This document shows, one piece after another, positions 13,954-22,698 of a DNA stretch of 64,000 nt. The translations under genes were made by a program, and so were the position numbers. A model generated the notes under the pieces. The model did not search any database. It was not told where the DNA came from and saw only the letters and a program-made list of their open reading frames with translations. Numbering within the stretch: position 1 is the first letter of the stretch; the number at the start of each line of letters is the position of its first letter. The DNA is from Phycisphaerae bacterium (GTDB lineage Bacteria; Planctomycetota; Phycisphaerae; Phycisphaerales; UBA1924): positions 124,001-188,000 of the forward strand of contig JAUILU010000005.1 in the NCBI GenBank assembly GCA_030432905.1, in the 5' to 3' direction.

Positions 13954-16149
13954 ATGGGCGAAGACCTTGATTTCAACTCGGCGGCGGCGCTGGCGAAATT
14001 CCTTGCTGATGGGGAACAGTCGACGCCGTCAGTAGATCAAGAATCTGCCCAGATTGCTCCACTTCCCAACAAGATCGGTGTATACCGCATCCACCGGCTG
14101 ATCGCGGTCGGCGGGATGGCAGAGGTATACGAGGCGATCGGTACCAGTGGTGAGCATGTCGCACTCAAGGTAGTTCGGCAGTTTGCGCATGGGTCGCCCA
14201 TCGTCCGACGATTGCAGCGAGAAGCCGATCTGCTCCAGTTGCTCGATCACCCTTGTATCGCGCGGGTCCACGAGGCTGGGGACGCGCAGATTGATGGCCA
14301 AGGCCAGGTTGTGCCATTTATAGCGATGGATCTTGTTCAGCAGAGCAAGCCCATCGACACATATGTCAAGGATACTGAATGCTCGGTCCGGGACCGGATA
14401 CACCTCATGTACCGGGTCTCCGATGCGATCCATCACGCACATCGCCGAGGTGTGATTCACCGGGATCTCAAGCCGGGCAATATTCTTGTGAGTCATAGCG
14501 GTGATCCGGTTATCGTCGACTTTGGCATCGGTGCCAACGCAAGTAACGCCGACGCAACGATGAACACCATCCAGACTCTCCCCGGCCAGCTGCTTGGCAC
14601 GTTGCAGTACATGAGCCCGGAGCAGGTCTCGGGTGAGCCCGCGAGCGTCGATCTCAGGACAGACATCTACTCGCTCGGCTTGATCCTGTATAAGCTCGTC
14701 ACGGGTGTGACGCCTTACTCCACGGCCGGCACTCCTCTTGTCATAGCCACACAGATTGTGCGTTCGGCTCAGATCCCACAACCAAAGACCAACGGCAGGC
14801 GTGTCGATCGCGATCTGGAAGCCATTTTAGTGAAATGCCTGGCGAAGTCTGCCTCGCTGCGGTACCAGACGGCCGAGGAACTGCGCGTAGATCTGGGCCG
14901 CTGGCTGAAGGGTCGGCGCGTGAGTGCCCGCTCGTCAAGGCGATGGATCGGGTTTACACAGTGGCTAGGGAGGCACCCGATCGCAGCGACCACGTCCGCG
15001 TGCGCTGCGATGGTCCTGGTTTCAGTTGGGACGGCTGTAGTGGCCGTGCAGGTTGTCAATAGCTACCCGCACAGCCTGTACGTGAACCGATCGAGCACGT
15101 CGGCACAGATTCGTTCGCTGAGCGGACGCGTGCTTTTCGAGTGGACCGGTTTGGCCAGTATGGGGGGCAACAACAAGACAGCCGTCATGGTGAGGGCATC
15201 CGATGGGGTGAGCAGCGAACGGTTCGTTGTGCTATGCATGGGCGGCGGCAGCATTCGAGACTCGAGCAATCTGCGAATTGTTTCCTTCCAAAACCCATCA
15301 GTTGATCTGTGGACCGGACCCGGCACCACATCGATTGAGGAGTTCCCTGACTATCTCGAGCGTGAGATCAGCGAGGAAACAGGACTGCCCGACAAACGCG
15401 TCGAATTTTTTGGACGGAAGCTCGCTGTCGCAGATGTATTCCCTGAGATACCGGGTGAAGAACTGATCACGATTGAGCCGAACCGGAGGCACTTTCCCAC
15501 CGCAATCCGCGTCTACAGCCTCGCGCCGCTTCTGTCGGGCGAGGCTCCTCAGGTTCTGTACGAGTGCTGGCACCCAGGGCACCTAGGCAGTGTTTACTGG
15601 CACGAAGAGAGCCGTTCTCTGGTTGCGGTAGGTAAGAATAATCGGCTCGACTACTCAAAGGTAAGTGAGGCCCACGAGAACTGGCGGCACCCGGCGGTGA
15701 TCTTTGCTGTACAGCCCGCGATCGACCAGATCGAGGGCAATCTCGAACGGCCCCGCTGGATCACTGAGTATGGCAGCGGTGCTCCGCGTGGTCCGATCTG
15801 GTACGAGGTGCTCACACCCACGAAGCAGGGTCAGCTCTGGGAGTTTTCTGGCATCTTCGAGAATCTAACCGATCAAGTGGACGGCCAGACGCTTGTCGCC
15901 AAGATGAAGTACACGGGTAGTGAAACCGAAGATGCCTCGACGTTTGTGCACTGGGTCTTCAACCCGCACACCGGGAGTACCAGGCTTGGCCCGATTGATG
16001 ACAGCACGCGAGCGAAGAAGTGGATCGAGCTTCCAGGGCAGGTCAGGACGGATGGGAGCATAGTTGATTGGGCCATGACGCCCGTTGAGGGCCCCTGCTA
16101 TAGGGAGGTCGATCCCTTGCCGACCAACAGCGAAGTGAATGCAGACTGA
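13954..16149 (+). CDS. Membrane Ser/Thr protein kinase with novel extracytoplasmic domain
   Basis: 731 aa. Kinase domain about residues 43-315: catalytic Lys in VALKVVR (K72), HRDLKPGN (169-176), DFG (189-191), SPEQ and DLRTDIYSLG, all intact. A transmembrane helix lies at about 341-367. The C-terminal ~360 residues are not TPR or WD40 repeats; they contain Trp- and Gly-rich beta-like segments (YECWHPGHLGSVYWHEE, WITEYGSGAPRGPIWYE) and look like an extracellular sensor with no recognised family. Paired head-to-head with the ECF gene at 13920. Two hairpin terminators follow (16288-16356). Confidence 0.88.
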   Translation: MGEDLDFNSAAALAKFLADGEQSTPSVDQESAQIAPLPNKIGVYRIHRLIAVGGMAEVYEAIGTSGEHVALKVVRQFAHGSPIVRRLQREADLLQLLDHPCIARVHEAGDAQIDGQGQVVPFIAMDLVQQSKPIDTYVKDTECSVRDRIHLMYRVSDAIHHAHRRGVIHRDLKPGNILVSHSGDPVIVDFGIGANASNADATMNTIQTLPGQLLGTLQYMSPEQVSGEPASVDLRTDIYSLGLILYKLVTGVTPYSTAGTPLVIATQIVRSAQIPQPKTNGRRVDRDLEAILVKCLAKSASLRYQTAEELRVDLGRWLKGRRVSARSSRRWIGFTQWLGRHPIAATTSACAAMVLVSVGTAVVAVQVVNSYPHSLYVNRSSTSAQIRSLSGRVLFEWTGLASMGGNNKTAVMVRASDGVSSERFVVLCMGGGSIRDSSNLRIVSFQNPSVDLWTGPGTTSIEEFPDYLEREISEETGLPDKRVEFFGRKLAVADVFPEIPGEELITIEPNRRHFPTAIRVYSLAPLLSGEAPQVLYECWHPGHLGSVYWHEESRSLVAVGKNNRLDYSKVSEAHENWRHPAVIFAVQPAIDQIEGNLERPRWITEYGSGAPRGPIWYEVLTPTKQGQLWEFSGIFENLTDQVDGQTLVAKMKYTGSETEDASTFVHWVFNPHTGSTRLGPIDDSTRAKKWIELPGQVRTDGSIVDWAMTPVEGPCYREVDPLPTNSEVNAD

Positions 16150-16287
16150 TTTGTTTCTTCGATGCCGCTATAGGCTCGATTGGGCCTCGTACCAGCCAAG
16201 GGAGCGATTGCGCCGTCTGGCGCTGGCGGTCTGACCGTCCAGGTCAGGAAGACGGCACATGCCTCGAGGCTCCCCTCCTCTTCTGTG

Positions 16288-16318
16288 CACCGCGGCCCCT
16301 TGCCGCGGTGCGCTTTTG
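16288..16318 (+). terminator. Intrinsic terminator after the kinase gene
   Basis: GCACCGCGGC pairs with GCCGCGGTGC (10 bp), followed by GCTTTTGAT. It serves the plus-strand kinase gene ending at 16149. Confidence 0.7.
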
Positions 16319-16322
16319 ATAC

Positions 16323-16356
16323 AAGCAAGCCGCCCCTGCTGTGGGGCGGCTTGCTT
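16323..16356. terminator. Bidirectional terminator between convergent genes
   Basis: A perfect 14-bp stem AAGCAAGCCGCCCC/GGGGCGGCTTGCTT with a 6-nt loop and T-runs on both sides. It separates the plus-strand kinase from the minus-strand dockerin protein ending at 16374. Confidence 0.75.
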
Positions 16357-16373
16357 TCAGCTAGTTCGTGTAT

Positions 16374-19300
16374 TCACGGACAGCCCGCATTGTAGTTTGC
16401 GATCCAGGCGCTGAAATCTGTGGGTGTGCAAGTGCCATCGCCGTTCTGGTCGCATGAGGCGGTCATGGAGTTGAATGCTGCTACCCAAGCGCTGAAATCT
16501 GTGGGTGACAACACTCCGTCGCCATTTGTATCTGCAACACATGGCGGATCAACCTCATCCACAACAACCACATCGAAGACTGTTGTACAGCTTGGGGAAT
16601 TGTCATCATCGCATGCGCTTACAGCCAATAGGTACTCTCCCGCAGTGTGTGCAGGATATACGGCCTCGTAGCGATTGCCTCCGACGTGTATGCCCGCTCG
16701 CTGCACACCCGCAACACTCACAGACGTGCTCCGGATAGATTTGGGATCTGATGCGGACCACGATACCTTGAATGCCTCGCCTGGCTCGACCGTGCCGTCA
16801 CCATCACCCGCCTGCTCGGCAATCGCAATCTCCTCGATGAGAGGGGGCGACGTGTCGTCATCGGCTATGTTAATTGTGATCGCTGCCCGGTTGTTGCCAG
16901 CGTACTCCTGAATTGTCGACTCGATGACTGCAACAAGACTCTGCGGGCTTTCGTCGAGAGAGAATGGACCGAGTTGTATGTTGCCGGTTGAGGAGGCATT
17001 GAGAGCGGGTATGGTTGCAGCGGCAACCTCTACACCGAATGAGTCCGGATCCCCGTTGTACAGGCGGATAACCGCGCCGGTACCCGTATCGATCGGCGTG
17101 TTATTTGTTACGGTGACCGAAGCATCAACCGGGGTTCCGTCTGTCAGCGGTCCGAGCACTTGGATGCCGTCGGCGGATATCCCGAAATCCGAGACTCCGA
17201 GGTAGCTGAAGAGGACACGGCTTGTTGGACCATCTCTCCATGTGACAACCAGCCCATCCATACGCCATGGGTCAAGCGGCGTCGAGGTTGTGATTATGGT
17301 CTCCTGATTGGTCATGATAGATCTCATGGCAAGGTACCGAGGGTTGCCCGGCAGATCACGGTTGCGTTTCTCGTACGTGATGAGATCGCCGCTGAGTACG
17401 GGGTCTCTGAAGTCTGCGTCCTCACAGCTGAAGTTGGGCGTTAGTTGTGAAACAATGCCAGAATGCCACAGCGTGATCTGGTCGAGCTGATCGCCGCAGC
17501 CGTTTGGTCCTTCCTGCTCCCAGACAATGCGGCACTCAGATGTAGAAGGGGTACCCCCGTCGTAGTTTGACACAAGTGTATCTGGTGTGAGATCAACCGC
17601 AGAGCACCCGGGGTAAATGACTACACGACGGAGTGACGAGCTCGAGATGCTCTGCCAGTTGCCGTTGGCATATTGATGGCTGTACTGCTCCCAGACAAGG
17701 AATCCGTCCTGGAATTCACTGTTGCTCGGGACGGTCGGCGCATCGGCAATTCCGTTATGAGTGTAGCTCGTGATCGCCATCGTCGTGCCGTCTGAGATAC
17801 GGTACACATAGAGGTTGTAGCTGCGCCGCGAGAACGTGCCATCGTCTTTCAGTAGATCAGCGTATCCACGCCGAAATGCGATGTAATCGCCCGATACTCC
17901 GATGATTCGCTCATCCTGTGCTGTTCCGGCAACAATGATCTCAGCGCCTGTGGGCAGGTGCTTGGCTCGAACATCGAAAGTCCGCTCCGAACCGGTTCCG
18001 GTTCCGCCTCGAGAATCCGACCAACATAGCCATTCGCCGTCGATACGCGGGCTGTATTGATCCCCGTCTGCAATCACAAGCGGGAAATCCTGCCCAGCCT
18101 GTAAGTCAAAGGCCCAGATGTCGTTGTTTCCGTTTCTGCTATCCACCCAGGCGATGAGGTTGCTGCCGACCTCGGGGTCGTCTGCACCGGTCACGTCACC
18201 AACCGAGTAGACGGGGAAACTCGAGGACACCGAACCGCTAACGCGGGCCGTATCATCTTCACCTGGATCACGGACGCGAGCGTCGGTTTGAAACAGCATC
18301 TCTCTTGCAATTGCGCCGTTTAGTGAACTCGTATCGACCTGAATGTACACCGTTTCGCTTGCGCCAGCGGCGATCGTGAAGGGGGTAGCACGACTCAGCG
18401 AAGTGTCCGGTGTGGAGGGGACAATACTCGTAATGGTTAATGGTTCTGTGCCGCCGTTCACCAGTGCAAACGGCTCGCTCACAGTATCCGCCGGGCTCAC
18501 AACACCGAAGTCTCGTGATTGAGGCGACACCACGAGCCAGGCTTCCGGCTCGACTTCAACTTGCAACGCTCCACTCAAGATCACCGGTTGCGGGGCGCCG
18601 TCGTAGGTCACTTCGATATCAGATACATACGTTCCGGGTGCCAGGTCACGGGCTGCGTCGAGATCCCACGTGTCCGTTAACGTCGACAGGCACTCACCCT
18701 GCAGGATATCGCCGAAGTTTTCATAGTTGGTGTTCACCTCTAAGCCCGGGCTGTCGAAACCGAGCGGCCTCGCCCGCACGTTCAGAGCGTCGGCACTGCC
18801 TGTGTTCTGCAAACTGAACAGGAGCTCAGCATCTTCTCCATTCTCCAGCTGACCGTTCCCGTCATTTTGGCCAGCATCAGAGGGATCGTCTTCGACAATC
18901 GATGTCTGACACACAGCGAAGGCGGGCGAAAGGGCCCCTTGTGGCGGAAACGAGAATACACGCGTGTCTTGATCCAGACATGAAGCCGACCCATCGTTGT
19001 ATGTGAGCTCCAGACGGAACTCAACATTTTGTGGCAGGTGTGATGGTATGGTCAATACGTAAGTTCCGGCCGACTTGCTCTGGCCTTGCAAGAAGCCGCC
19101 GAGATCGTCAATATTATCCGGTTCTTCAATGAAACCTGCGACACTTGGACGCAACACAGCGATGACGTCGTTCATAAAACCGCCGGCAGCGGTGATTGGG
19201 ACGCGTAGCTCAGCGGACTCGCCTCGCTCAATCACCCCATCTCCGTCACCAATTTCTTCGAGATCCCATTCACCGAAAGTCGCGAGCCCACATGGGGTTG

Positions 19301-20846
19301 CGTCCCGATCGACTGTGACAACAATCGAATCTGACGCCGCATTACCGGCAACATCGTAAGCAACGGCCTCAAGCAAGACCTGGCCGTAGAAATCATTCAG
19401 GAACCAGGCACGTGTGTAGACAGGTGGAGTGTCATTGCTTGGGGTGCTGTCATCACCGATGAACAGCCCATCCGCAAAGAAATCAACGCGTTCAACAGTC
19501 TCGTCGTCGAAAGCCGAAACACGGATTGTGGTCGTGCCTACATTATTGAGTCGCTCCCCATCCAACGGATCGAGTATTTGCACAGTTGGAGCGGTGATAT
19601 CAACATCGGGACCACCTCCCGGCACAGCGAACTCCACTGTTGCACCATCAGCATTGTTCAGGAGTTGATTACCACCCAGGTCGCGAGCGTTAGAATTGAT
19701 TGAAACGGTGACCCTTTCGCCCGGCACGCCGCCGAGTACCCGGACCACAACCGCTGATACATCATGGCGGTTGTCGTCCTTCGCGGCACCAGAAGGCAAG
19801 AGCCCCGTCCCATTTGGATAATAGACACACGGCCATTGTGGCCCATTGAAATACTGGCTGTAGTCGAAGTTGGCGTACCAGTCTTCAGGTATGTTGGGAT
19901 CATACCAGTACAGAAAGTCCATGATCTCGCCGCCGATCCGTTGCGGGTGCTCATACTCAACAATCTCCACATCGAGGGATCCGCTGATGTCGCCCTGAGC
20001 CGTAATTGATTGCGGTCCATACATGCCGTTTGCAGAAAGCGAGTACTTGCTCATCCATTCGTCGAACATGAATCTCACAGTCCCGTTTGCGGGATCGACC
20101 AACTGCCCGAATGCCTTGGGCGATTGTGCCGTGAAGTGGAATACGCTGTCGGCGTACTGCAGCAGCTTGAGAGGAGTGAACGGAAATAGGAAATCAGTGT
20201 AGAGCAGCAGACCGTTATTCCTGTACACAAGATCGACGAGCCCGTCACATCGCAGACCGTCGCATGGGATATAGAGTGGGAATGAGATGCAATTACGCAG
20301 AGTCTGGAACTCTTCGTTACCCAGATCGCATACATCGACATCGAGCCCGCATCCGCTTTGCAATGCGCTGAGCGTATAAGGGGCGCCAACATGATACAGC
20401 GCACTGTAGACGAGCTCGTCTCGACCGACTACGTTGCGGGGATGTAACCCAAGTGAGCCTACATACTGATTATTTCCATCGAGGAATCCAACCCATCGCC
20501 GCGGCCCCACAGGATATGTTGCCCCACTTGCTTGTAGTACACGATACTCGTTTGCGCGGGCATCGTAGAACCAGAAGATAGCAGCGTGTCCCAAGTATTG
20601 TTCTTGAACTCCTAGAAAGCCGTCACGAACAACAACCGCTCCTGCCTCCAGATTCGCGCTAGGGGGGGGTCCGAGACTCACTGCCCCTAGTTCTGTATTT
20701 AGACTGGGGCTCTGCTCTGGCAATTCAAGCAACCCGCCGGCAAGCAAACTCTCAGCTGTTTGCCCTGCAGTGTCACTAGCCTGTGAACTCACACAAGATG
20801 TGGCAGCTACCGACAACAGACCAATTACGGAATTTAGCCATCGCAT
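16374..20846 (-). CDS. Large secreted multidomain protein with C-terminal dockerin-like repeats
   Basis: 1,490 aa from ATG 20846, chosen because GGGGGAG lies 7-8 nt upstream and the product starts with an export signal (MRWLNSVIGLLSVAATSC, possibly a lipobox). Approximate layout: residues 45-230 include GHAAIFWFYD and CDGLRCDGLVDLVYR, possibly an NlpC/P60- or YiiX-like fold; 415-520 an Ig-like domain (DGERLNNVGTTTIRVSAFDD); then CARDB/Hydin-like beta domains (VSPQSRDFGVVSPAD); 880-1215 a beta-propeller of IAWVDSRNGNNDIW-type repeats; the last ~55 residues two Ca-binding dockerin-like loops (DTNGDGVLSPTDFSAW, DQNGDGTCTPTDFSAW). Cell-surface adhesion or degradation is inferred. It is the only gene between two kinase modules. 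Confidence 0.8.
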   Translation of the reverse strand: MRWLNSVIGLLSVAATSCVSSQASDTAGQTAESLLAGGLLELPEQSPSLNTELGAVSLGPPPSANLEAGAVVVRDGFLGVQEQYLGHAAIFWFYDARANEYRVLQASGATYPVGPRRWVGFLDGNNQYVGSLGLHPRNVVGRDELVYSALYHVGAPYTLSALQSGCGLDVDVCDLGNEEFQTLRNCISFPLYIPCDGLRCDGLVDLVYRNNGLLLYTDFLFPFTPLKLLQYADSVFHFTAQSPKAFGQLVDPANGTVRFMFDEWMSKYSLSANGMYGPQSITAQGDISGSLDVEIVEYEHPQRIGGEIMDFLYWYDPNIPEDWYANFDYSQYFNGPQWPCVYYPNGTGLLPSGAAKDDNRHDVSAVVVRVLGGVPGERVTVSINSNARDLGGNQLLNNADGATVEFAVPGGGPDVDITAPTVQILDPLDGERLNNVGTTTIRVSAFDDETVERVDFFADGLFIGDDSTPSNDTPPVYTRAWFLNDFYGQVLLEAVAYDVAGNAASDSIVVTVDRDATPCGLATFGEWDLEEIGDGDGVIERGESAELRVPITAAGGFMNDVIAVLRPSVAGFIEEPDNIDDLGGFLQGQSKSAGTYVLTIPSHLPQNVEFRLELTYNDGSASCLDQDTRVFSFPPQGALSPAFAVCQTSIVEDDPSDAGQNDGNGQLENGEDAELLFSLQNTGSADALNVRARPLGFDSPGLEVNTNYENFGDILQGECLSTLTDTWDLDAARDLAPGTYVSDIEVTYDGAPQPVILSGALQVEVEPEAWLVVSPQSRDFGVVSPADTVSEPFALVNGGTEPLTITSIVPSTPDTSLSRATPFTIAAGASETVYIQVDTSSLNGAIAREMLFQTDARVRDPGEDDTARVSGSVSSSFPVYSVGDVTGADDPEVGSNLIAWVDSRNGNNDIWAFDLQAGQDFPLVIADGDQYSPRIDGEWLCWSDSRGGTGTGSERTFDVRAKHLPTGAEIIVAGTAQDERIIGVSGDYIAFRRGYADLLKDDGTFSRRSYNLYVYRISDGTTMAITSYTHNGIADAPTVPSNSEFQDGFLVWEQYSHQYANGNWQSISSSSLRRVVIYPGCSAVDLTPDTLVSNYDGGTPSTSECRIVWEQEGPNGCGDQLDQITLWHSGIVSQLTPNFSCEDADFRDPVLSGDLITYEKRNRDLPGNPRYLAMRSIMTNQETIITTSTPLDPWRMDGLVVTWRDGPTSRVLFSYLGVSDFGISADGIQVLGPLTDGTPVDASVTVTNNTPIDTGTGAVIRLYNGDPDSFGVEVAAATIPALNASSTGNIQLGPFSLDESPQSLVAVIESTIQEYAGNNRAAITINIADDDTSPPLIEEIAIAEQAGDGDGTVEPGEAFKVSWSASDPKSIRSTSVSVAGVQRAGIHVGGNRYEAVYPAHTAGEYLLAVSACDDDNSPSCTTVFDVVVVDEVDPPCVADTNGDGVLSPTDFSAWVAAFNSMTASCDQNGDGTCTPTDFSAWIANYNAGCP

Positions 20847-21722
20847 ATGAATCTCCCCCATGCTGACGCCCTGCATGTCTTGCAAACACATGAAGGCGGG
20901 ATGATGTGCATGCTTTCATAAGTAACTACGATGATGTCCCGACCAGATAGCAGAGAGTTACTACTTATTCCACTATATTTGCACTTTGTTTGGAATCGGG
21001 CAGCAGTTGGGGATTCTGATATATTCACTTAGAATCTTGCTACGCGTGCCGAAGTATTAACTTGGCTATCGAGCATGAAAGTCGAAAGTAAGGCATTGGC
21101 CACCGCAGAAGTATGCACGATGCATCATCCAATTGAATGAAGCAACGAGCTAGCTGGCAAGAATACCCTCAATGCTCTGCGCGATAGCAACCAAATAATT
21201 TCAACCAGCGGGAATGATCTAAGTACTATCTCTTGCGGGATTATGCGTATCTTGGTGAACCGTACCATGACTCATCAAGCAGACGGTTGACCAACGGCAA
21301 TCGGTCGAGTGTAACAGTACACCCGTCCACCTCGCCATGCCTGCTCGGCCCGAAGAAAGGCAGCAAGCCATGAGCAACGTCAGCTCAGATGCCACTTAGG
21401 CAAACCATTCAGACTCAGGGTTAAAACGCGAATCCCACAGTCCAGACTCGCAATTTGTGGCCGATGCAGTTGACTCTGCATGGTCATTTGAGACTTAGTC
21501 CGGATTGGTCGAAACTACCCTGGCGCGGTTCCAGAGAGCGATCTCGAGTTGTGGTTAAAGGAAGTTACAACGCGCATTGAGGAGGTCTTAGAGAACCCCG
21601 GCTTGACTGGCATCAAGTACCTCATGAAGTCACCGGAACTTCTGGCAATATAACCTGCCCCCCAGAACCTAGTCCATTATCTGTGCGACAATGCTGCAGG
21701 ATGGGCGTATCTGGGAAGGCGG
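20847..21722. other. 876-bp stretch without a convincing gene
   Basis: More AT-rich than the surroundings and rich in stops. The best content is a plus-frame run of about 84 codons without a start codon (about 21399-21652; tail PGLTGIKYLMKSPELLAI then stop), which resembles a decayed gene. The promoter of the dockerin gene should lie near 20850-20950. Adjacent to an IS remnant, it is probably a decayed insertion zone. Confidence 0.5.
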
Positions 21723-22004
21723 TTATTCATGGCACGGATCAGGCATTCGGCGGAGCAGATCATCAATAAGCTGCGTGAGGCGGAGGTGCCGCGAGAGCTT
21801 GGCGTGCCTGATGGCGTACGCCCATCCGATCGTCCATTGGGAATTCCTAGCCTGACTCGCGGTGCGCTGAACTTCCGCACGGACTTGTTCCTGATTCATA
21901 CCCGCCATGTCTGGCCTGAACCAGCTCTCGGCTCTTGCCGCGAGCAACATCCCACCCAAAGCCAGTACAGCACTCATCGTCAATGATCGCTGTTTCTTGT
22001 TCAC
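21723..22004 (-). pseudogene. Small exported protein truncated by the IS remnant
   Basis: A GTG start at 22004 with AAGGAG 8 nt upstream gives VNKKQRSLTMSAVLALGG, a signal-peptide-like N-terminus, then MNQEQVRAEVQRTASQARNS. From about residue 63 (AIRHAKLSRHLRL) the frame is the antisense of the IS3 OrfA fragment, so the original 3' end seems replaced by the insertion. It is divergent from the ECF gene at 22117 (112 nt apart). Function unknown. Confidence 0.45.
21729..21850 (+). pseudogene. IS3-family transposase (OrfA) N-terminal remnant
   Basis: ATG 21729 encodes MARIRHSAEQIINKLREAE, the canonical start of IS3/IS600-type OrfA (RHS.EQII.KLREAE). The match is then lost and no OrfB or terminal repeats are visible. 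Homology covers only about 60 bp, so this is a scar rather than an active element. Confidence 0.65.
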
Positions 22005-22116
22005 CTTTCCGCTCCTTCATCACGAGGAACTACCGCCACAGAAAGAAAGCGAGGCCGATCGGATTGAACTGCCAACTCTCAGTTCATCTGATCGGAGTCC
22101 GAGTTAAGATCTGCCT

Positions 22117-22698
22117 ATGGATAACCCGTCGGACGCGATCACTCGGCTTCTGGCTGAAGAACACATCTCACCTAACGAGTCTGAGAAGTTGTTGCCCCTC
22201 GTATATGAACAACTCAGACGCTCGGCGGCCAAGGCCTTGCGGGGCGAAGCCCCGGGGCACACGCTTGAGCCGACGGCGCTTGTTCATGAGGCGTACGCGA
22301 AGCTCGCCGGCCCGCGCGAGATCCCGTGGGCAAATCGTGGGCACTACTACGCCGCCGCGGCACAGGCGATGCGCCAGATACTGATTGATCATGCAAGGTC
22401 TAAGGGCGCCAGAAAGGCGCGTGAGACGGCGGTCCGAGGGCTTGCGGATGTGACTTCGCTCGCCCAGCAGGAACCCGGGACGATTCTGGCAGTCGATGAG
22501 GCTCTGTCTCGCTTGGAGGTTGAGGACCCCGAAGCCGCGGCCGTTGTTCGGTTGCGTTTCTTTGCGGGCCTCAGCGTGGAGCAGGCGGCCCTCTCACTCG
22601 GCAAGTCCGAGCGGACGACCGCCCGCCTCTGGTCGCTCGCCCGCGCCAGGCTCCATGACTTCCTGACCGAGTCGGGCGAGGGAGCGAGCCATGAGTGA
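22117..22698 (+). CDS. ECF-type sigma factor (planctomycete kinase-linked class)
   Basis: 193 aa. Region 2 LLPLVYEQLRRSAAKALRGE, HTLEPTALVHEAYAKL, and region 4 LRFFAGLSVEQAALSLGKSE with RTTARLWSLARARL match the ECF family common in Planctomycetes beside Ser/Thr kinases. It overlaps the kinase gene by 8 nt (22691-22698), so the two are translationally coupled. The partner kinase probably controls its activity, as proposed for kinase-linked ECF groups. Confidence 0.92.
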   Translation: MDNPSDAITRLLAEEHISPNESEKLLPLVYEQLRRSAAKALRGEAPGHTLEPTALVHEAYAKLAGPREIPWANRGHYYAAAAQAMRQILIDHARSKGARKARETAVRGLADVTSLAQQEPGTILAVDEALSRLEVEDPEAAAVVRLRFFAGLSVEQAALSLGKSERTTARLWSLARARLHDFLTESGEGASHE

